From positions 2,743,501-2,807,500 of the forward strand of contig NZ_AP028679.1 in assembly GCF_037076455.1 (NCBI RefSeq): a stretch of 64,000 nucleotides of DNA, read 5' to 3'. Position numbers and translations under genes: made by a program. Below, piece after piece: positions 44,567 through 52,369 of this stretch. Under the pieces are notes generated by a model. That model was not told the origin of the DNA and made no database searches. It saw only the letters and a program-made list of their open reading frames with translations. The DNA is from Desulfoferula mesophila (GTDB lineage Bacteria; Desulfobacterota; Desulfarculia; Desulfarculales; Desulfarculaceae). Position 1 is the stretch's first letter. Every line of letters starts with the position of its first letter.

Positions 44567-45814
44567 CTAGGGCTGGTAGGTCTTGAACAACACGCTGGCG
44601 TTGGTGCCGCCGAAGCCGAAGGAATTGCTCAGTACGGTGTTAATCTTGCCTTCCCGAGCCTGGTTGGGCACGTAGTCCAGGTCGCACTCGGGATCGGGGT
44701 TCTCATAATTGACCGTGGGCGGCATGATCTGGTCGCGCAGGGCCAGGACGGCGATGGCCGCCTCCACCCCGCCGGTGGCGCCCAACATGTGTCCCAGCAT
44801 GCTCTTGGTGCTGCTTATGGCCACCTTGTAGGCGTAGTCCCCGAAGAGAATCTTGATGGCCTTGGTCTCGGTGGCGTCGTTGAGATCGGTGGAAGTTCCG
44901 TGGGCGTTGATGTAGTCCACGTCCTCGGGAGCCACTCCCGCGTCGTCCAGGGCCATCTTCATGCAGCGCACGAAGCCCATGGCGCTGGGGTCGGGAGCGG
45001 TCATGTGGTAGGCGTCGGCGCTGAGGCCGTACCCCACCAGCTCGGCCAGGATGTTGGCCCCACGCGCCTTGGCGCTCTCCAGGTCTTCCAATACCAGCAC
45101 GCCCGACCCCTCGGACATGATGAAGCCGTCGCGCTGGGCGTCGAAGGGGCGGCTGGCCCTGGTGGGCTCGTTGTTGCGGGTGCTGAGCGCCCGGGCGGCC
45201 CCGAAACCGGCCAGGGTGGTGGCGGTGCACACCACCTCTGCGCCACCGCAGACCATGATGTCGGCCACGCCCCGCTGGATCATCTTCATGGCCTCGCCCA
45301 CCGCGTGGGTTCCGGCGGCGCAGGCGGTGCACACGCAGGTGTTGGGTCCCTTGAGGTTGTGGATCATGGACACTTCGCCGGGGGCCATGTTGCCGATGAG
45401 CTTGGGGATGAAGAAGGGGCTCACCCGGTTGAAGCCCTGGTGCTCGGTCATGCGGATGGTTTCTTCCAGGGTGACCAGGCCTCCCAGCCCCACTCCCAAG
45501 ACACATCCCGCCCTGGGAGACCTTTCCTCGTCCAGGACCTCGGGCATCCCGGCCATGGCCCAGGCCATGCGCGCGGCGCCGATGGCGAAATGGATGAAGG
45601 GATCGAGCCGACGTATCTTCTTCTTGGGCACCCATTCTTCCGGGTCGAAGTCGTGGACTTCGCCGGCTATCTGGGTCTTGAAAGAAGACGCATCGAAGCG
45701 GGTGATGGGACCAATGCCGCTCTTGCCGGCCTTGAGCCCTTCCCAACTCTTTTCCACGCCGGTGCCCAAGGGAGTCACCAGCCCCAATCCAGTTACCACG
45801 ACCCTACGCTGCAC
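44567..45814 (-). CDS. fabF: Beta-ketoacyl-ACP synthase II
   Basis: A 415-residue elongating ketosynthase. The nucleophile is C165 in VCTACAAGTHA; the two histidines are in YINAHGTSTDLND and SMLGHMLGATG, giving the Cys-His-His triad of KAS I/II. It condenses malonyl-ACP with acyl-ACP. It lies 85 bp after acpP. It is the only ketosynthase in the window: the starter enzyme FabH, normally near plsX, is absent. Confidence 0.96.
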   Translation of the reverse strand: MQRRVVVTGLGLVTPLGTGVEKSWEGLKAGKSGIGPITRFDASSFKTQIAGEVHDFDPEEWVPKKKIRRLDPFIHFAIGAARMAWAMAGMPEVLDEERSPRAGCVLGVGLGGLVTLEETIRMTEHQGFNRVSPFFIPKLIGNMAPGEVSMIHNLKGPNTCVCTACAAGTHAVGEAMKMIQRGVADIMVCGGAEVVCTATTLAGFGAARALSTRNNEPTRASRPFDAQRDGFIMSEGSGVLVLEDLESAKARGANILAELVGYGLSADAYHMTAPDPSAMGFVRCMKMALDDAGVAPEDVDYINAHGTSTDLNDATETKAIKILFGDYAYKVAISSTKSMLGHMLGATGGVEAAIAVLALRDQIMPPTVNYENPDPECDLDYVPNQAREGKINTVLSNSFGFGGTNASVLFKTYQP

Positions 45815-45899
45815 GGCCTCTCCTTAACCGCCCAGAGGCAAACGTATAACCGCGCCTGAGCCGGCAGGTCCGGGCGCGGCCAAAACTCGCCACCGGACG

Positions 45900-46136
45900 C
45901 TATTGCTTAAGCTGCTCGATGTAGTTCCAAGCGTCCTGGACGGTCTTGATCTTCTCGGCGTCCTCGTCGGCGATGGACACGTCAAAGGCCTCTTCCATGG
46001 CCATAATCATTTCCACCAGGTCCAGAGAATCGGCGCCCAGGTCGTCGACAAAGGAAGCCTCGGGCACGACGTCCTCGGGGGCCACGGAAAGCTGCTCGCA
46101 GATTATCTCTTTGACTTTTGCCTTGATGTCGTCCAT
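45900..46136 (-). CDS. acpP: Acyl carrier protein
   Basis: A 78-residue acidic carrier. The phosphopantetheine site is S37 in [10 protein letters not shown], with helix I ([14 protein letters not shown]) and helix III in the usual places. GGGAGAATAATTTCC supplies a ribosome site. A 110-bp gap to fabG holds a G/C hairpin (GGGCCC repeats) and a 14-bp AT palindrome. It carries acyl chains for fabG, fabF and PlsX. Confidence 0.97.
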   Translation of the reverse strand: MDDIKAKVKEIICEQLSVAPEDVVPEASFVDDLGADSLDLVEMIMAMEEAFDVSIADEDAEKIKTVQDAWNYIEQLKQ

Positions 46137-46216
46137 GGAAATTATTCTCCCAAATTTACCCGGGCCCTTGGGCCCGCCTTGACATATTCGCTCTGCCTAG
46201 CGCAAGCGTCATTGTC

Positions 46217-46230
46217 GATTTTATAAAATC
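46217..46230. repeat. 14-bp AT-rich palindrome between fabG and acpP
   Basis: GATTTTATAAAATC is a perfect palindrome in an otherwise GC-rich region, 80 bp upstream of acpP. It has the look of an operator or a promoter element for acpP; no known regulator site matches it. Confidence 0.45.
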
Positions 46231-46246
46231 CGCCCAGGGGGCGGCC

Positions 46247-46993
46247 TTACATATACAGCCCGCCGTTGATGGAAAGCACCTGCCCGGTGAGGTAGCGCGC
46301 CTCGTGCGAACACAGGAAAGCCACCACGTCGGCTACGTCCTCGGGCTGGCCGGGACGGCCGAGGGGAATCATGCTCTTCATTACCTCGGCCACCTTTTCG
46401 GGGATGGTCTTGGTCATCTCGGTCTCGATGAAGCCCGGGGCCACGGCGTTGACCCGCACGCCCCTGGGGGCCAGCTCCTTGGCCGCGGTCTTGGTCATGG
46501 CGATGACCCCGGCCTTGGAGGCGGCGTAGTTGACCTGGCCGGCATTGCCGATCTGGCCGGCCACGCTGGCCAGATTGACTATGGAGCCGAAACGCTGCTT
46601 CATCATCAGCTTGGCCGCGGCCTGCAGGCAGTAAAACGAACCCACCAGGTTCACCTGAATGACCTTGTTGAACTGCTCCGCGCTCATGCGCACCAGCAGG
46701 CCGTCCATGGTGATGCCGGCGTTGTTGATCAGGTTGTCCAGGCGGCCCTGGGCCTCGAAGGCCTTGCCCACCCAGTCGTTCACCTGCTCCTGGTCGCAGA
46801 TATCGAACTTCTCGCCAAAAGCCGTCACTCCGGCCTGCTCCAGCAGGCCCACGGTTTCCCGGGCCGCCGACTCGTCGGGGTCGAAGTGGTTGAAATAGAC
46901 CACGTCGCCCGCCGAAGCCAGGGCCAGGGCGATGGAGCGGCCGATGCCGCGGGAACCGCCGGTAATCAGATGAACCTTGCTTTGCTCCGCCAA
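46247..46993 (-). CDS. fabG: 3-oxoacyl-ACP reductase
   Basis: A 248-residue short-chain dehydrogenase. The cofactor loop GGSRGIG is at 12-18, NNAGI at 90-94, and the triad is S143, Y156 and K160, with the C-terminal SINGGLYM end typical of FabG. It reduces 3-oxoacyl-ACP with NADPH. It is 57 bp after etfA and 110 bp before acpP, so the electron-transfer genes adjoin the reductase step directly. Confidence 0.95.
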   Translation of the reverse strand: MAEQSKVHLITGGSRGIGRSIALALASAGDVVYFNHFDPDESAARETVGLLEQAGVTAFGEKFDICDQEQVNDWVGKAFEAQGRLDNLINNAGITMDGLLVRMSAEQFNKVIQVNLVGSFYCLQAAAKLMMKQRFGSIVNLASVAGQIGNAGQVNYAASKAGVIAMTKTAAKELAPRGVRVNAVAPGFIETEMTKTIPEKVAEVMKSMIPLGRPGQPEDVADVVAFLCSHEARYLTGQVLSINGGLYM

Positions 46994-47050
46994 CCTAACA
47001 CCTTTCGAGGGCCAAGGCCCTTATCTAGCCATCAGCGAACCGGCCGGGGT

Positions 47051-48247
47051 CTAGCCCTGGCCGCGCAACTGTTTCAGGCGCGACAGCATGGCCGGCGCCA
47101 CCTTAAACAAGTCCCCTACTATACCATAATGAGCCACATCGAAAATGGGCGCGTTGGGGTCCTTGTTGACCGCCACTATAGTATCAGAACCCTGCATACC
47201 CACAAGATGTTGTACCGCGCCGCTCACTCCGAGGGCTACATACAGCTTGGGGGCCACGGTGCGGCCGGTCTGGCCCACCTGATGAGCGTGGCCGATCCAC
47301 TCCGAGTCCACCGCGCCCCGGGTGGCGCCCACCACCCCGCCCAGGGCCTCGGCCAGCTGGCCCACCAGCTGGAAGCCCTCGGGGCCGCCCACGCCACGCC
47401 CGCCGGTTATCACCACGTCGGCTCCGGTCAGGTTGACGTTCTCCTCCAGGGACTGAACCACCTCCAGCACCTTGGTGAGGGATTTCTCCTCATCACTCAG
47501 GCTGACCGTTACCAGCCGGCCTTGGGCCCCTTGGCGCAGCTCGCCGCGCTTCATCACCCGAGGCCGCACCGTGGCCATCTGGGGCCGGGCGGAGGGGCAG
47601 ACGATGGTGGCCATGATGTTGCCGCCAAAGGCGGGGCGGGTCTGCAACAAGAGCCGCTTTTCCGGATCGATGGCCAGCCCGGTGCAATCGGCGGTGAGGC
47701 CGGTGGCCGCCGCGGTGGCCACCCGGGGAATCATGGAGCGGCCGATGGAAGTGGCTCCGGCCAGGAGCACCTCGGGCTTGTATTCGGCGATGAGCCGGGC
47801 CAGCACCTGGCAGTAGATGTCGTCGTTGAAATCGGCCAGGCGGGGGTCGTCGGCCGCGTAGACCACGTCGGCGCCCATGGCGAACAACTCGCCGGCCGCG
47901 CCGTCCAGGCCGTGGCCCAACACCACCGCGCCCAGTTCCACGTCCAGCTGCTCGGCCAAGCGGCGGCCCTGGCCCAAAAGCTCGGCCACCACCTCGGGCA
48001 TCTGCCCGGCGCGCACCTCGGCATAGACCCACACGCCCTTGGCCTCGGCGGCCCGATCGTCCTGGGCCCGCTCCACCTCGGGCACGGTGATGGCTCCCTC
48101 GGGACAGACGTCCGCGCAGGAGCCGCACAGGGTGCAGGCGTCGCTTACCTCGGGAACCTCCCGCTTCATCTCCACGGCGTCAAAGGGGCAGGCGTCCACG
48201 CACTGTTCGCAGCCGATGCAAAGTTCTTTGTCGATGATCACGCCCAC
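47051..48247 (-). CDS. etfA: EtfA with N-terminal 2x[4Fe-4S] ferredoxin domain
   Basis: A 398-residue electron-transfer flavoprotein alpha subunit. The first 60 residues are a bacterial ferredoxin: C10-x2-C13-x2-C16-x3-C20-P and C38-x2-C41-x2-C44-x3-C48-P. A usual EtfA follows, with the FAD domain VVITGGRGVGGPEGF and GQTGRTVAPKLYVALG-VSGAVQH. Such Fe-S EtfA occurs in CarE of the electron-bifurcating caffeyl-CoA reductase and in bifurcating lactate dehydrogenase complexes. It lies 4 bp after etfB, in the order acd-etfB-etfA, the same as carC-carD-carE. A bifurcating or ferredoxin-linked role is inference. Confidence 0.93.
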   Translation of the reverse strand: MGVIIDKELCIGCEQCVDACPFDAVEMKREVPEVSDACTLCGSCADVCPEGAITVPEVERAQDDRAAEAKGVWVYAEVRAGQMPEVVAELLGQGRRLAEQLDVELGAVVLGHGLDGAAGELFAMGADVVYAADDPRLADFNDDIYCQVLARLIAEYKPEVLLAGATSIGRSMIPRVATAAATGLTADCTGLAIDPEKRLLLQTRPAFGGNIMATIVCPSARPQMATVRPRVMKRGELRQGAQGRLVTVSLSDEEKSLTKVLEVVQSLEENVNLTGADVVITGGRGVGGPEGFQLVGQLAEALGGVVGATRGAVDSEWIGHAHQVGQTGRTVAPKLYVALGVSGAVQHLVGMQGSDTIVAVNKDPNAPIFDVAHYGIVGDLFKVAPAMLSRLKQLRGQG

Positions 48248-48251
48248 GGTC

Positions 48252-49049
48252 CTAGCTCCCCAGCATGATGACCTGGTTTTCGACCAGGGCGTCTATCACT
48301 TGAGTTCCCATCTCATCGTCGCTGCCCTGAAGCCTGCGACGATCACCGCTGTGAGTGGGAGCGAAGACCTTGACCACCTGGGTGAAGCTGCCGGCCAGGC
48401 CCACCTGTTCGGCCGTGAGGCCCAACTCGGCGGCGCCCCGCATGGGCACTACGTATTTCTTGGCCCTCATCTTGCCCTTGAGCGACGGCGGCCGGGGTTC
48501 GCCCACCTCGCGCACCACGGTCATCAGCGCGGGCAGGGGCAACTCAACCACGTCGTAGCCGTCGTCCATCTGGCGTTCCACCACCAGGCGCTCGCCGGTG
48601 ATCTCGCGGAAGCCCTTGACAAAGGCCACGTGGGGCAGGCCCAGGCGCTGGGCGATACCCGGCCCCACCTGGGCCGTGTCGCCGTCCACCGCCTGCTTGC
48701 CGCAGATCACCAGATCCACGCCGCCCAGGCCCTCGATGGCCCCCGCCAGGGTGGCGGTGGTGGCCCAGGTGTCGGCCCCGGCAAAGGCCCGGTCGCTCAG
48801 GAGCAGGCCCTCGTCCACGCCGAAGCCGATGGCCTCCTTGATGACCGCCTCGGCCTGGGGCGGGCCCATGGTGATGGCCACGATCTCGCCGCCGGCGGCC
48901 TCTTTGATGCGCAGGGCCGCTTCCAGGGCGAACAAGTCAAAGGGGTTGACGATGCTCTCCACCCCCTCGCGCTTGAGGGTGTGGGTTTCGGGGTCCAGCT
49001 TGACGTTGGCCGTGTCCGGAACCTGCTTGATGCAAACTGCGATCTTCAT
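48252..49049 (-). CDS. etfB: Electron transfer flavoprotein beta subunit
   Basis: A 265-residue EtfB. MKIAVCIKQVPDTANVKLD starts the nucleotide-binding fold, followed by NPFDLFALEAALRIKE and ICGKQAVDGDTAQVGP, which contacts AMP or a second FAD. The wording of the last two blocks is like that of Etfs from anaerobes with bifurcating activity, but a structure-based alignment would be needed to call it. It is 23 bp after acd3 and 4 bp before etfA, so the three are one translational unit. Confidence 0.93.
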   Translation of the reverse strand: MKIAVCIKQVPDTANVKLDPETHTLKREGVESIVNPFDLFALEAALRIKEAAGGEIVAITMGPPQAEAVIKEAIGFGVDEGLLLSDRAFAGADTWATTATLAGAIEGLGGVDLVICGKQAVDGDTAQVGPGIAQRLGLPHVAFVKGFREITGERLVVERQMDDGYDVVELPLPALMTVVREVGEPRPPSLKGKMRAKKYVVPMRGAAELGLTAEQVGLAGSFTQVVKVFAPTHSGDRRRLQGSDDEMGTQVIDALVENQVIMLGS

Positions 49050-49072
49050 CTAAAAACGTGCTCCGAGACGCC

Positions 49073-50230
49073 TTACTTGCTGCGCCCGTACTCCTTGTTC
49101 AACTCCTGCCCGATGACGTTGCGTTGAATTTGGTTGGTGCCTTCGTAAATCTGGAGAATCTTGGCGTCGCGCATCATCTTCTCCACCGGATACTCGCGCA
49201 TGTAGCCGTGGCCGCCCAACACCTGCACGGCGTTGGTGGTCACCCGCATGGCCATGTCGGTGGGGAAGACCTTGGCCATGGCGCTGACCTTGGAGAAGTC
49301 CTTGGCCCCGGAGTCGATGTAGCGGGCGGTGGCATAAACCAGGGCCCGCGCGGCCTCCACGTCCACGGCCATGTCGGCCAGCATGTGGCTAACCGCCTGG
49401 AAGGTGATGATGGGCTTGCCGAACTGCTTGCGCACCCTGGCGAAGGACGCGGCCTCGTCCAAGGCGCCCTGGGCCACGCCCACCGCCTGGGCGCCCACGC
49501 CGGGGCGTGACTTGTCAAAGGTGCGCATGGCCACCACGAAGCCCAGGCCTTCCTTGCCCAGAACGCGGTCGGCCGGGATGCGGCAGTCGTTGAAGATCAG
49601 CTCCGCCGTGGCGCTGGCCCGGATACCCATCTTGACTTCTTTTTTGCCGATGCTGAAGCCGGGATCGTCGGCCTCGACGATGAAGGCGGTGGCCCCGCGG
49701 GCCCCCTTGTTGCGGTCGGTGATGGCCACCACCGTGTACACCCCGGCCTCGCCGCCGTTGGTGATCCACTGTTTGGAGCCGTTAAGCACGTAGGAATCGC
49801 CGTCCTTGACCGCCTCGGTCTTGATGCTGCCCGCGTCGGAGCCCGAGGAGGACTCGGTGAGGGCGAAGGCGCAGAGTTGCTCGCCGCTGCCGATCAGGGG
49901 CAGATACTTTTCCTTCTGGGCCTCGCTGCCGAACAAGAGCATGGGATAGGCGCCCAGGAAGGAAGCCGCGTAGCTGGTGGAAACGCCGCAGCAGGCGCGG
50001 GAGAGCTCTTCCACCGCGATGCAGTTTTCCAGGCAACCGCCCCCCAGGCCGCCGTACTGCTCGGGAATGATGATCTGGAACAGGTCGGCCTGGGCCAGGG
50101 CTTTCATGATCTCGTGGGGAAATTCTTCCTTTTCATCCAACTCGGCCCGGACCGGCTTGATGCGCTCTTCGGCGATCTGCCGGCAGAGGTCGCGGATCAT
50201 TTCCTGTTCTTCGGTGAAGAAATAGTCCAT
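49073..50230 (-). CDS. Acyl-CoA dehydrogenase 3, partner of EtfBA
   Basis: A 385-residue acyl-CoA dehydrogenase: FFTEEQEMIRDLCRQIAEERI at the start, FALTESSSGSDAGSIKTEA as the FAD loop, QFGKPIITFQAVSHMLADM, and catalytic E363 in YEGTNQIQR. It is adjacent to etfB-etfA and lies between plsX and the fab genes. The position suggests it works with that Etf, either oxidising acyl-CoA or, in reverse, reducing enoyl thioesters (caffeyl-CoA or butyryl-CoA dehydrogenase like). It is clearly diverged from acd1 and acd2. Confidence 0.92.
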   Translation of the reverse strand: MDYFFTEEQEMIRDLCRQIAEERIKPVRAELDEKEEFPHEIMKALAQADLFQIIIPEQYGGLGGGCLENCIAVEELSRACCGVSTSYAASFLGAYPMLLFGSEAQKEKYLPLIGSGEQLCAFALTESSSGSDAGSIKTEAVKDGDSYVLNGSKQWITNGGEAGVYTVVAITDRNKGARGATAFIVEADDPGFSIGKKEVKMGIRASATAELIFNDCRIPADRVLGKEGLGFVVAMRTFDKSRPGVGAQAVGVAQGALDEAASFARVRKQFGKPIITFQAVSHMLADMAVDVEAARALVYATARYIDSGAKDFSKVSAMAKVFPTDMAMRVTTNAVQVLGGHGYMREYPVEKMMRDAKILQIYEGTNQIQRNVIGQELNKEYGRSK

Positions 50231-50284
50231 CTATCTTTCTTTCTCCCCTGGTTCTGCGGCTCGGCAACGAAGGTGCCGGATTCT

Positions 50285-51313
50285 TTAGGAGTGGGCTATG
50301 TCGCCCAGAAGCCGTCCGCGGTACTGTTCCAGGCCCTCGGCCAAGTGGCGGGTCACTTCGGCGCGCACCGTGTTGGAGGCCATTTTGACCGCCGTGGCGA
50401 TTGCCTTGGGCGAGGAAGCGCCGTGGGCGATCAGGCCGACCCCGTTGATGCCCAAAAGGGGCGCGCCCCCGTAGTTGGAATAATCGAGCCGGCTGGCCAC
50501 GTCGCGGAATTGCTCCCGCAAAAGCAGGCCGCCCAAGCGGGCCTTGATGCTGTGGGCCATGTATTCCCGAAAAAAATACTCAAAGGTGTCGGCAAAGCCT
50601 TCCACCAGCTTGATGCAGACGTTGCCCACGAAACCGTCGCAGACGATGACCTGGGTCTCGCCCACGAACATGTCGCGGCCTTCCACGTTGCCGATGAAGT
50701 TGAGGCCGCTGTTTTTCAGGTGCTCGGCGGCCTGCTTTACCGCCGTGTTGCCCTTGCCGGGCTCCTCGCCGATGGAGAGGATGCCGACCTTGGGCCGGCT
50801 GAGCCCCATCACCCGCTCGGCGTAGACCGAGCCCATGTAGCCGAACTGCATGAGCATGAGCGGGCTGCAATCAACGTTGGCCCCCACGTCTATGAGCAGA
50901 GTGGGCCCCCTTAGCGCCGGGAAGGCCGAGGCCAGGGCCGGGCGGTCCACCTCGGCCAGACGGCCCATGACCACCGCGCCCAGGGCCATGGTGGCCCCGG
51001 AGTTGCCCGCGCTCACCACCGCGTCGGCCTCGCCGGATTTGTGCAGGTCGTAGCAGACCCGGATGCTGGAGCCGGGCATGCGCCGCAGGGCCACGCTGGG
51101 CGACTCGTCCATGGCCACCACCTGGGCGGCCGGATGGAGGCTCAGGCGCGGCGACGACGCGTTCTCCCGCTCCAGCAGGGGCTCCAGAACCTCCGGCTGA
51201 CCCACCAGGACGATTTCCACGTCGGGCGGCGTTTCAGCCAAGGCATGCAGGGCGCCCTTGACCACCGCCTCGGGGGCGTTGTCGCCGCCCATGCCGTCCA
51301 GGGCAATGCGCAT
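50285..51313 (-). CDS. plsX: Phosphate acyltransferase PlsX
   Basis: A 342-residue acyl-ACP:phosphate acyltransferase: MRIALDGMGGDNAPEAVVKG at the start, SVALRRMPGSSIRVCYDL, and VSAGNSGATMALGAV are family blocks. It makes acyl-phosphate for PlsY, linking fatty-acid to phospholipid synthesis at the membrane surface. It lies 10 bp after rpmF (the conserved yceD-rpmF-plsX order), but the next gene is an acyl-CoA dehydrogenase instead of fabH. Confidence 0.96.
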   Translation of the reverse strand: MRIALDGMGGDNAPEAVVKGALHALAETPPDVEIVLVGQPEVLEPLLERENASSPRLSLHPAAQVVAMDESPSVALRRMPGSSIRVCYDLHKSGEADAVVSAGNSGATMALGAVVMGRLAEVDRPALASAFPALRGPTLLIDVGANVDCSPLMLMQFGYMGSVYAERVMGLSRPKVGILSIGEEPGKGNTAVKQAAEHLKNSGLNFIGNVEGRDMFVGETQVIVCDGFVGNVCIKLVEGFADTFEYFFREYMAHSIKARLGGLLLREQFRDVASRLDYSNYGGAPLLGINGVGLIAHGASSPKAIATAVKMASNTVRAEVTRHLAEGLEQYRGRLLGDIAHS

Positions 51314-51323
51314 TTACTGGTGC

Positions 51324-51503
51324 CTAGTCCTCGGCCTTGGCTACCTGGCGGCCCTTGTAGGTGCCGCAAGACGGACAAACCCTGTGGGGCATCTTGGCCT
51401 CGCCGCACTGGGGGCAGGCCACCGGGTTGGGCAGGGTGATCGCGTCATGGGAGCGGCGTTTGTCGCGCCGGGTGGTGGAATGACGTCTCTTGGGAACAGC
51501 CAT
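51324..51503 (-). CDS. rpmF: 50S ribosomal protein L32
   Basis: A 59-residue protein, short enough to be missed by ORF callers. It starts MAVPKRRHSTTRRDKRRSH and has a zinc ribbon C30-x2-C33 / C43-x2-C46, so this is the zinc-binding (C+) form. AGAGTTAACAAAG precedes the ATG. It lies between yceD and plsX as in most bacteria. Confidence 0.96.
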   Translation of the reverse strand: MAVPKRRHSTTRRDKRRSHDAITLPNPVACPQCGEAKMPHRVCPSCGTYKGRQVAKAED

Positions 51504-51554
51504 CTTTGTTAACTCTCCACGAGAGCGGCCGCGTGGGCCGCGGGGTTTGCGGGA

Positions 51555-52070
51555 CTATTTCTTTAGCTGGGACAGCTTGGCCCAGCGGGGATCAACGTTG
51601 TCTTTGCGGCAGCAGGCTTCGCCCGGCTTCACCGGCTTTCCGCACACCGGGCACAGGCCCGCGCATTGTGGACGGCACAACGGGGCCATGGGCAGGGCCA
51701 AGCCGATTTCATCGCGCAAGGCCTGGCCAAGGTCCACCCGGCCGTCCTCGTAAAAGGACACCTCCAGCTCATCCTCGGCCAGTTGGATCTCCTCGCGATC
51801 CTCCTGGACCAAGGGGCGAAAGGCCCAATCCAGCTCGCCCTCCAGACGCAAGGGCACCGGACCCAGGCAGCGGCTGCACGACAAGACCAAATCCGCGTTA
51901 TAGGCGCCTCTGGCCGTAACCATGTCGCCGTCGCGTTCCAGCCACAAACGTGCCGAAGGCGCTTGTTGCACCGCCTCGACCTGGGGGCCCAGATCCTTGG
52001 GCCCGGCCGCGGAATCGCTGAAGGAAAGCTCCATGCCTTCCGCGGGGATGTCGGTCAACGCGACCTTCAT
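51555..52070 (-). CDS. DUF177 / YceD-family protein
   Basis: A 171-residue protein. The family core is a pair of conserved cysteine blocks: SCSRCLGPVPLRLEGEL in the first half, and CRPQCAGLCPVCGKPV before EACC near the end, probably a zinc site. In E. coli YceD is linked to 23S rRNA accumulation and plants have a homologue for the same role. It is the first gene of the long minus-strand run and lies behind a strong promoter. Confidence 0.92.
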   Translation of the reverse strand: MKVALTDIPAEGMELSFSDSAAGPKDLGPQVEAVQQAPSARLWLERDGDMVTARGAYNADLVLSCSRCLGPVPLRLEGELDWAFRPLVQEDREEIQLAEDELEVSFYEDGRVDLGQALRDEIGLALPMAPLCRPQCAGLCPVCGKPVKPGEACCRKDNVDPRWAKLSQLKK

Positions 52071-52096
52071 GGCCTCACACCCTGAGCCTGATGTTG

Positions 52097-52123
52097 ACTA
52101 TAGCAAACCGCCCCGGCTGTCAA
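52097..52123 (-). promoter_or_regulatory. Promoter of the yceD-rpmF-plsX run
   Basis: On the minus strand, TTGACA (52118-52123) and TATAGT (52097-52102) are separated by 15 bp, a little short but with near-consensus boxes. A 9-bp inverted repeat overlaps the -35 element (see the following entry). Confidence 0.6.
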
Positions 52124-52136
52124 GCCTCAGCCGGGG
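52111..52136. repeat. Inverted repeat over the yceD -35 box
   Basis: CCCCGGCTG (52111-52119) and CAGCCGGGG (52128-52136) form a perfect 9-bp inverted repeat with an 8-bp centre that includes part of the TTGACA box. This is the right place for an operator. It is too far from the start to be a terminator of yceD itself. Confidence 0.45.
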
Positions 52137-52255
52137 CTAATTGCTCAAGGGCTTTCAGGGAGTTCCCCGGTCAGCCTCGTCCCTTGAACGGGTTTTGTAG
52201 TATAACATCGGCCTTGGGGCTTAACAAGGTGGGCAGGTTCAATTAATGAGGGGCG

Positions 52256-52284
52256 TTGAGCCCCGTGTCCCATGGTGTTATACT
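52256..52284 (+). promoter_or_regulatory. Promoter of greA
   Basis: TTGAGC (52256-52261) and TATACT (52279-52284) with 17-bp spacing. It is about 85 bp upstream of greA, leaving an unusually structured leader. Confidence 0.7.
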
Positions 52285-52294
52285 CTTCATCGAT

Positions 52295-52352
52295 GGCGCG
52301 GACCCCGCGGTCCGCGCCGCTGGTTTACCCCTTTTGCGCCACGCGTTGGCGC
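52295..52352 (+). promoter_or_regulatory. Two-hairpin greA leader, possible attenuator
   Basis: Hairpin 1 is a perfect 10-bp stem, GGCGCGGACC (52295-52304) with GGTCCGCGCC (52309-52318), starting right after the expected transcription start. Hairpin 2, GCGCCA (52336-52341) with TGGCGC (52347-52352), ends just before the GAGGAG ribosome site. A short T run (52332-52335) lies between them. Confidence 0.5.
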
Positions 52353-52369
52353 CCATCGAGGAGTGACAG

